Assembly (NCBI GenBank): GCA_003280445.1
Contig: QCEW01000011.1
Location: 1 to 39,871 of the forward strand
Direction of reading: 5' to 3'
DNA length: 39,871 nucleotides
Source of the DNA: Prochlorococcus sp. AG-363-A03
GTDB taxonomy: Bacteria > Cyanobacteriota > Cyanobacteriia > PCC-6307 > Cyanobiaceae
A model generated the notes under the pieces. The model did not search any database and had not been told where the DNA came from. It saw nothing but the letters and a program-made list of their open reading frames with translations. The position numbers were made by a program, and so were the translations under genes. Within the stretch, counting starts at the first letter, position 1; every line of letters starts with the position of its first letter. Below are positions 36,533 to 39,871 of this stretch, in pieces.

Positions 36533-36562
36533 CAGAACGAATTTTGGTAAGGAGTTGTTCTG
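36533..36562. repeat. CAGAAC...GTTCTG hairpin, first copy
   Basis: CAGAAC (36533-36538) and GTTCTG (36557-36562) form a 6-bp stem with an 18-base loop, followed by CTTTTCCTTTTC on the plus strand. The 3' side AGGAGTTGTTCTG recurs exactly in the hairpin at 36981-37010. Confidence 0.5.
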
Positions 36563-36616
36563 CTTTTCCTTTTCTAATCAATTTCACAAAGGTTCTGCAT
36601 CCGAAAAAATTCCTAA

Positions 36617-36730
36617 TTAGATATCGTCCTCACTGTTTCCGAATGGGTTATATCTGATATCAAAAATCAAAACTACTGCTGTGCTTAAAATCAGTAATCC
36701 AAAAACAACTTGGGGAGGTGGAAATATCAT
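36617..36730 (-). CDS. 37-residue single-pass membrane protein
   Basis: A short ORF from ATG 36728-36730: MIFPPPQVVFGLLILSTAVV then LIFDIRYNPFG and an acidic tail NSEDDI. Residues 8-24 form one clear transmembrane helix, with Pro-rich residues before it and charged residues after. This composition is far from random translation of AT-rich DNA and resembles the tiny membrane proteins of photosynthetic complexes or stress responses, but no specific family is recognised. No ribosome site is evident. A terminator-like hairpin lies upstream (36757-36784), so its promoter must be in the short gap or beyond. Confidence 0.6.
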   Translation of the reverse strand: MIFPPPQVVFGLLILSTAVVLIFDIRYNPFGNSEDDI

Positions 36731-36756
36731 TAGACCACTCTAGAAAAGGCACAAAA

Positions 36757-36784
36757 AAACCGCCCAGTTCTGTTAGGGCGGTTT
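36757..36784. terminator. Strong hairpin terminator
   Basis: AAACCGCCC (36757-36765) and GGGCGGTTT (36776-36784) form a perfect 9-bp stem with a 10-base loop. Seven A precede the CCGCCC arm, giving a T7 tail on the minus strand; the plus strand has TTTCTTTG. It could act in both directions. Confidence 0.8.
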
Positions 36785-36785
36785 C

Positions 36786-36848
36786 TTTGTGAGATCAGGC
36801 GCAAGTGTTTCCTTGTTTCCACTGCGGAGGATCTCAACTCCTCACAAA
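36786..36848. ncRNA. Candidate rod-shaped structured RNA element
   Basis: Three nested stems are visible: TTTGTGAG (36786-36793) with CTCACAAA (36841-36848), ATC (36794-36796) with GAT (36830-36832), and CGCAAGTG (36800-36807) with CACTGCG (36820-36826), the last with one bulged A. There is no ORF here. It starts two bases after the strong terminator. No known RNA class recognised; strand is not determined. Confidence 0.4.
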
Positions 36849-37094
36849 ATCAACTTATTAGACGCAACTAGGGGTCTCAAGTGTTAGCAGATGAGTTTCT
36901 CAACTGTCACATGTGGCAATTCTATAAAATCAACCATTAAAAAAGCACCCTACTTACGCGAAGTCGAGTGCCTTTTTACAACAGAACTATTGTGTGAGGA
37001 GTTGTTCTGTTATTTCATTTCTACTCCTGTCTGCACCTTTTGTCACTAGGGAAACACAAACTGATGAGACCCTGCAAAAAAGGAACAAGAACAC
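36849..37094 (+). other. Leader region of the small-gene operon: promoter-like box and two hairpins
   Basis: No gene is seen. CACATGTG (36908-36915) precedes a TATAAA box (36923-36928). A hairpin GCAC...GTGC (36946-36970) with an inner ACTT-ACGCG-AAGT stem is flanked by A6 and T5 and could terminate in either direction. ACAGAAC (36981-36987) pairs with GTTCTGT (37004-37010), the second copy of the repeat hairpin. The order suggests an attenuated leader for the operon beginning at 37095. Confidence 0.45.
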
Positions 37095-37160
37095 ATGAAT
37101 AGATCTACAGTTAAAAGATTGTTGAAAGAGAAGGAGTGGCAGCATGACAAAAAAAAATAA
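37095..37160 (+). CDS. 21-residue basic peptide, first in the small-gene operon
   Basis: ATG 37095 to TAA 37160 encodes MNRSTVKRLLKEKEWQHDKK plus a final K. It overlaps the next gene by 17 bases, and the AAGGAG that serves that next gene lies inside it. It could be a leader peptide that couples translation, or chance. An AGGA about 11 bases upstream is a weak ribosome site. Confidence 0.35.
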   Translation: MNRSTVKRLLKEKEWQHDKKK

Positions 37161-37347
37161 TTATGCAGGTGGATTATCTAATTACATTGTTTTGAAGGAA
37201 GAGAAGGAAGTTATTTTTTATTTGCATAACCCTTATCCAGATTGCTTGGAAATTCCAGCAATCATGAACGCACGCTTCCCTGAGGATTACAAGAGCATAG
37301 TTGTCAGTTCATTGGATGAGTTTAAAAAATATGGAGGGAAAGCATGA
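37144..37347 (+). CDS. Small hypothetical protein, operon gene 2
   Basis: A 67-aa ORF from ATG 37144 with AAGGAG seven bases upstream. It begins MTKKNNYAGGLSNYIVLKEE and continues with VIFYLHNPYPDCLEIPAI and SIVVSSLDEFKKYGGKA. It looks like a compact mixed alpha/beta protein, soluble, slightly basic. Its stop overlaps the next start as ATGA. No family recognised. Confidence 0.65.
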   Translation: MTKKNNYAGGLSNYIVLKEEKEVIFYLHNPYPDCLEIPAIMNARFPEDYKSIVVSSLDEFKKYGGKA

Positions 37348-37553
37348 GCACCAAATGGGATGACACCTCATGGCAAGAAGAGTTCTTAGAAATGAAGACA
37401 CATAAACCTGAAGTAGTGAGACTGCTAATGGAAGGTCCAAGAGGATTCCGAGACGCATGGCAACTGGGTGCACTTCATGAGGAATACAAAAGATTGAAGA
37501 AGATATATGAGCAACTAAAACTGCAAAAAGAACAAAAGGAAGAACAGCAATGA
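37344..37553 (+). CDS. Small hypothetical protein, operon gene 3, paralogue of gene 4
   Basis: A 69-aa ORF from ATG 37344, with GGAGG six bases upstream. It starts MSTKWDDTSWQEEFLEMKTH and contains FRDAWQLGALHEEYKRLKK near residue 35-53, ending in a charged helix (QLKLQKEQKEEQQ). The pattern Trp-x3-E/L...D-x-W-x-LGAL...K is shared with the next gene, so the two look like diverged tandem duplicates. Soluble and mainly helical. I think this family occurs in other Prochlorococcus accessory regions, but I know no function. Confidence 0.7.
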   Translation: MSTKWDDTSWQEEFLEMKTHKPEVVRLLMEGPRGFRDAWQLGALHEEYKRLKKIYEQLKLQKEQKEEQQ

Positions 37554-37816
37554 GAGAACAAATAGATTGGAAGCAAGAACTACTTGATTCAGCAAACTTC
37601 AATGGCAAACAAGAAAAGATATTGAAGCATGGTCAAAAGTCTTTAACTGATAGTTGGTTATTAGGTGCGTTGTATATCCGTTGGAAAAAGATGGAAGGAT
37701 ATCGAGAACCTCCAACTTCTAATTGTCAGAGTTCATTTCTTGAATGGGAAAAGCGACTTGCAAAAAAAGAGTTTTATGTCCTTATTGAGGACGATGTTCT
37801 CTATCCAGATTGGTAA
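37550..37816 (+). CDS. Small hypothetical protein, operon gene 4, paralogue of gene 3
   Basis: An 88-aa ORF overlapping gene 3 by ATGA, with AAGGA upstream. It starts MREQIDWKQELLDSANFNGK and carries LTDSWLLGALYIRWKKMEG, aligning with FRDAWQLGALHEEYKRLKK of gene 3. The C-terminal extension (SFLEWEKRLAKKEFYVLIED then DVLYPDW) is not in gene 3. Its TAA stop shares one base with the next ATG (TAATG). Confidence 0.68.
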   Translation: MREQIDWKQELLDSANFNGKQEKILKHGQKSLTDSWLLGALYIRWKKMEGYREPPTSNCQSSFLEWEKRLAKKEFYVLIEDDVLYPDW

Positions 37817-37962
37817 TGAGATTTCAAGTCACGATGATCGACAAGGAGGAGAAGACTTTTGAAGAAACAATCGTTGCAGGAAATATGGACGAAGCAAAAA
37901 AGATTGCAAAAGAAAGTAACCCAGAAGCAAAAATAGTTTCTGCTAACTGGGTTTATAAGTGA
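37816..37962 (+). CDS. 48-residue small protein, last gene of the operon
   Basis: ATG 37816 to TGA 37962 encodes MRFQVTMIDKEEKTFEETIV, AGNMDEAKKIAKESNPEAKI, VSANWVYK. The layout (beta strand, short loop, strand, helix with DEAKKIAKESNP, strand ending in NWVYK) reads as a small alpha/beta fold, and the periodicity is unlike chance. The start shares one base with the previous stop, so coupling is expected; there is no separate ribosome site. I recall similar small proteins in picocyanobacteria, without a known role. Confidence 0.7.
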   Translation: MRFQVTMIDKEEKTFEETIVAGNMDEAKKIAKESNPEAKIVSANWVYK

Positions 37963-38006
37963 TTTGTTTTTACGTTTTATGAGTCCCCACTTTTCCTTGG
38001 ATAAAC

Positions 38007-38034
38007 GTTCCACGTGAGTTCCACGTGGTATAAT
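38007..38034 (+). promoter_or_regulatory. Promoter-like block with 11-base direct repeats
   Basis: GTTCCACGTG occurs at 38007-38016 and again at 38018-38027, spaced by exactly 11 bases, and abuts a perfect TATAAT (38029-38034). Each repeat contains the palindrome CACGTG. This is a typical layout for a regulated promoter, with a transcript heading into 38040 onward where no ORF is seen. Confidence 0.55.
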
Positions 38035-38145
38035 GTGTACAAGAAACCCAGTCTATGACTGTGTTTTGGCACCTCATATATAGTGGGAACTATTAAGTGG
38101 GGATGACTCGTCTACAAAATAGTAGATATAGTCTGAAAAATAGGG

Positions 38146-38233
38146 TTTATCACAAATTTATTTTCTGATATTAGATGACGAAACAACAGGGATTTAACCC
38201 CTTGTGTTTGTCACGGGTTTGTTTTCTGACCTT
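38146..38233. repeat. Diverged 27-base direct repeat
   Basis: The 27 bases at 38146-38172 and 38207-38233 agree at 20 positions; six of the seven differences are transitions and five are A to G. The copies are 61 bases apart. A hairpin-like CAACAGGG...CCCCTTGTG lies between them. Confidence 0.5.
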
Positions 38234-38309
38234 GTCAGCGTCTTCATGAAGAAATCGTAGAAAGTCGTTTTTCTCTGAAAGATTCAATATTTTTTTTCTC
38301 TGGAAGTTT

Positions 38310-39871
38310 TCAATTCTCCTGTTTAGAACACCAGAACTGATACATGCCTGCAAAGGTATTGGGATGATTTTCTTCAAACTTTTCCCAGTTTTGTAAGTTC
38401 GTTTGTTTTTTATCTTCTGGGAAATATTGCTTATAGAGAGATTTAACTGGTTGTTGCAGTAAGAATCCAAGAAACTGTAATTCATTAGACTTGAGAGTTT
38501 CTTGTAGTTGGTTAATGGTGAATCTGTGCTCTTGGGTGTGAAAGCAAAGATCACGGCAGGAAGAGAGTGTATAAAAATCAGAACTTTTTGTTAGAGAGTT
38601 TAATGCTGGTGTTTCACCTGAAAAGATAGTTTCTCTAAAAACACGAATACTATCCTCATTCGCTTGAAGATCTTTGCTGGCAATATAATTTCTTGCTTCA
38701 ACAATATCTTTTCTTGCTAGTTCGCTATATAAACCCAATTTAAGAAAACCATTATTTTTTAAAACATCTACTAATGCTTTCAACCCTTGTGAGGGATCAT
38801 TCATATGGTGTAAAACACCGCTAGATTCAATAATGTCAAATTTCATTTTTAGTAAACCAACTTCTAATATATCCATTTGAATTAATTCAACATTATCAAT
38901 TCCAAGTTCATTTATTTTCCTTTGAGCATAAGCAAGACTAGATACACTTAAATCTATACCAGTAATCTGTGCATTCTTATATCTTTGTGTGTTTAAAATA
39001 TGCTGACCTGTTCCACATCCAGCAACGAGAACTTTTAATTGCCTGTTATCTACATTATGATTTATAGAATTAGGGTTGATATCATTATTAATTGCTTGGT
39101 TAATAGATAACTTTTGACTTTCTTTATGACTTCCATGTTTCCATCTAGGATATGGATTTTCTTCGTATTGAGATTTTACTTTTTGAGAAACATCATCATT
39201 AATTGATCCTAATTGTTTGATACTTTGTGATAATTCAATTTCTTTTAGAGGTTCTGTTATTTGTAATTCTATTAGTTCTTTAAAACTTTGATTAGAAGAA
39301 CTAAAAGATTTTAAATATGGTATTTCATCAAGCAGTTTATATAGTGGGAAATAACAAGATAAAATTGCAATATTTATTTCATTTAATTCATTATCTTGAC
39401 ACCTTTTGATGATGGTTTTTAGAGATACATTTTCTTCTTCAGTGAGAGAGTAAACATATTCATTCAAGAAGCATTGTTCTCCTAAAGCAATAATAAATTG
39501 TAGTTCAGAGTCATGAATAGTCTCTATATTTTTAGAGATATAATCGCATATATTTCTTCTTACTTTGGTTAGCATTTTCTCCAAGTTAAGATCACCAAAG
39601 GTCATCTTTTTAAGTGCATTAATAATGACTTTATTATTGATAAGTAATTCTATTTCGGAAAAGTCGGAATCAAATCTTTCCAGAATAGTAATTATTTTAT
39701 TGCTATATAAAAAGTTAAATGCCCTTATTAAATCTTCATGACGCACATCATTTCTTTCTAGCAAAAGATTGATTATATATTTTAATTTTGATTTATTTAA
39801 TTGGGATGGATCTGAATCTTTTAGGAATCTAGTTATTAATAGATAAACATTAGAAAGTTTTGGATTAATTT
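38310..39871 (-). CDS. SAM-dependent methyltransferase with long helical N-terminal region (5' end outside window)
   Basis: The frame is open from the window edge (first full codon at 39869) to the stop at 38310, 519 residues visible, so the start lies beyond. The first ~250 visible residues are helical and TPR-like (FLKDSDPSQLNKSKLKYIIN, LERNDVRHEDLIRAFNFLYS). Then comes the signature YEENPYPRWKHG and a class I methyltransferase domain: LKVLVAGCGTGQHIL, ITGIDLSVSSLAYAQRK, IESSGVLHHMNDPSQGLKAL, VDVLKNNGFLKLGLYS. The C-terminal part ends FAGMYQFWCSKQ. Such TPR-methyltransferase fusions are common in marine cyanobacteria and SAR11 variable regions; the substrate is unknown. Confidence 0.88.
   Translation of the reverse strand, partial: INPKLSNVYLLITRFLKDSDPSQLNKSKLKYIINLLLERNDVRHEDLIRAFNFLYSNKIITILERFDSDFSEIELLINNKVIINALKKMTFGDLNLEKMLTKVRRNICDYISKNIETIHDSELQFIIALGEQCFLNEYVYSLTEEENVSLKTIIKRCQDNELNEINIAILSCYFPLYKLLDEIPYLKSFSSSNQSFKELIELQITEPLKEIELSQSIKQLGSINDDVSQKVKSQYEENPYPRWKHGSHKESQKLSINQAINNDINPNSINHNVDNRQLKVLVAGCGTGQHILNTQRYKNAQITGIDLSVSSLAYAQRKINELGIDNVELIQMDILEVGLLKMKFDIIESSGVLHHMNDPSQGLKALVDVLKNNGFLKLGLYSELARKDIVEARNYIASKDLQANEDSIRVFRETIFSGETPALNSLTKSSDFYTLSSCRDLCFHTQEHRFTINQLQETLKSNELQFLGFLLQQPVKSLYKQYFPEDKKQTNLQNWEKFEENHPNTFAGMYQFWCSKQEN

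Larger units (their letters stand above)
37963..38309. other. Non-coding stretch between the operon and the methyltransferase
   Basis: No convincing gene. It holds GAGTCCCCACTT (37981-37992) and its inverse AAGTGGGGA-TGA-CTC (38095-38109), a promoter-like block at 38007-38034, small hairpins such as ATAGT-GGGA-ACTAT and TCTAC-AAAATA-GTAGA, and a diverged direct repeat (38146-38172, 38207-38233). A 127-aa frame entering from the minus strand is a shadow of the methyltransferase gene. Confidence 0.5.

Noticed and set aside
36475-36657. 60-aa plus-strand ORF
   Set aside because: It crosses a terminator-like hairpin and the CAGAAC hairpin and overlaps the more convincing 37-aa membrane protein on the other strand.
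37048-37074. Hammerhead-ribozyme-like pieces (GTC, GGAAAC, CTGATGAG)
   Set aside because: The core pieces occur in an order that does not match any circular permutation of the hammerhead, and the required stems are missing.
38171-38554. 127-aa minus-strand ORF overlapping the methyltransferase 3' end
   Set aside because: It is another frame of the methyltransferase gene; its composition is not protein-like and its extension past 38310 runs through repeats.
34360-39871. Prophage or integrative element with attachment sites
   Set aside because: No integrase, tRNA, capsid or replication gene is visible, and none of the repeats forms a convincing att pair; the window ends before the far boundary.

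Overview
The window looks like a stretch of a low-GC Prochlorococcus chromosome, close to the conventional start of the numbering. Three things point there: AT-rich coding sequence throughout, picocyanobacterial gene content (Gap2-type GAPDH, cobalamin gene cbiD, a glycine-rich RRM protein, a TLP40/CYP38-like cyclophilin), and the order purL-purF-topoisomerase A-TPR-queG-DUF502-nusB-ftsY-rsbU-argH, which I recognise from Prochlorococcus genomes just after dnaN. A low-light clade similar to NATL strains is plausible but not proven from sequence alone. I found no tRNA, rRNA, CRISPR array, transposase or integrase.

Bases 1-34359 are compact core chromosome. The blocks are: purine synthesis (purL partial, purF; guaA at the far end); a type IIA topoisomerase subunit A, TPR protein and queG on the minus strand; DUF502-nusB-ftsY-rsbU-argH on the plus strand; a cold-shock-like RNA-binding protein converging on a dihydrouridine synthase; msrB; the chaperone pair grpE-dnaJ followed by a TusA-like gene and rsgA; ybaB, murB and murC on the minus strand; gap2; thiL and a lumenal cyclophilin; efp-accB; pdxA; an epimerase; an HNH protein; small hypotheticals; an aminotransferase; cbiD; guaA. 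Gene overlaps are common: nusB/ftsY and efp/accB share ATGA, purF and the topoisomerase share a TTAA across convergent stops, and rsgA and ybaB overlap by 26 bp.

Bases 34360-38309 are different. They form a loosely packed accessory cluster of about a dozen proteins of 21-94 residues, mostly with strong Shine-Dalgarno sites, embedded in DNA full of hairpins and repeats. Small genes that a length cutoff would miss include a 31-aa gene whose stop codon lies in its terminator loop (35947-36042), a 37-aa single-pass membrane protein (36617-36730), a 21-aa ORF (37095-37160) and a 48-aa gene (37816-37962) ending a five-gene overlapping operon.

The best candidate for something undescribed is a pair of related structured leaders, 35251-35292 (minus) and 36228-36269 (plus). 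They share 37 of 42 bases, keep an identical loop and show a compensatory base-pair change. One precedes an intrinsic terminator and then a Cys-rich small protein; the other can pair alternatively with the Shine-Dalgarno site of a different small gene. A second duplicated module, a promoter plus 5' leader, sits before two neighbouring minus-strand genes. From 38310 to the window end lies the 3' part of a large SAM-dependent methyltransferase of the kind often found in variable regions.
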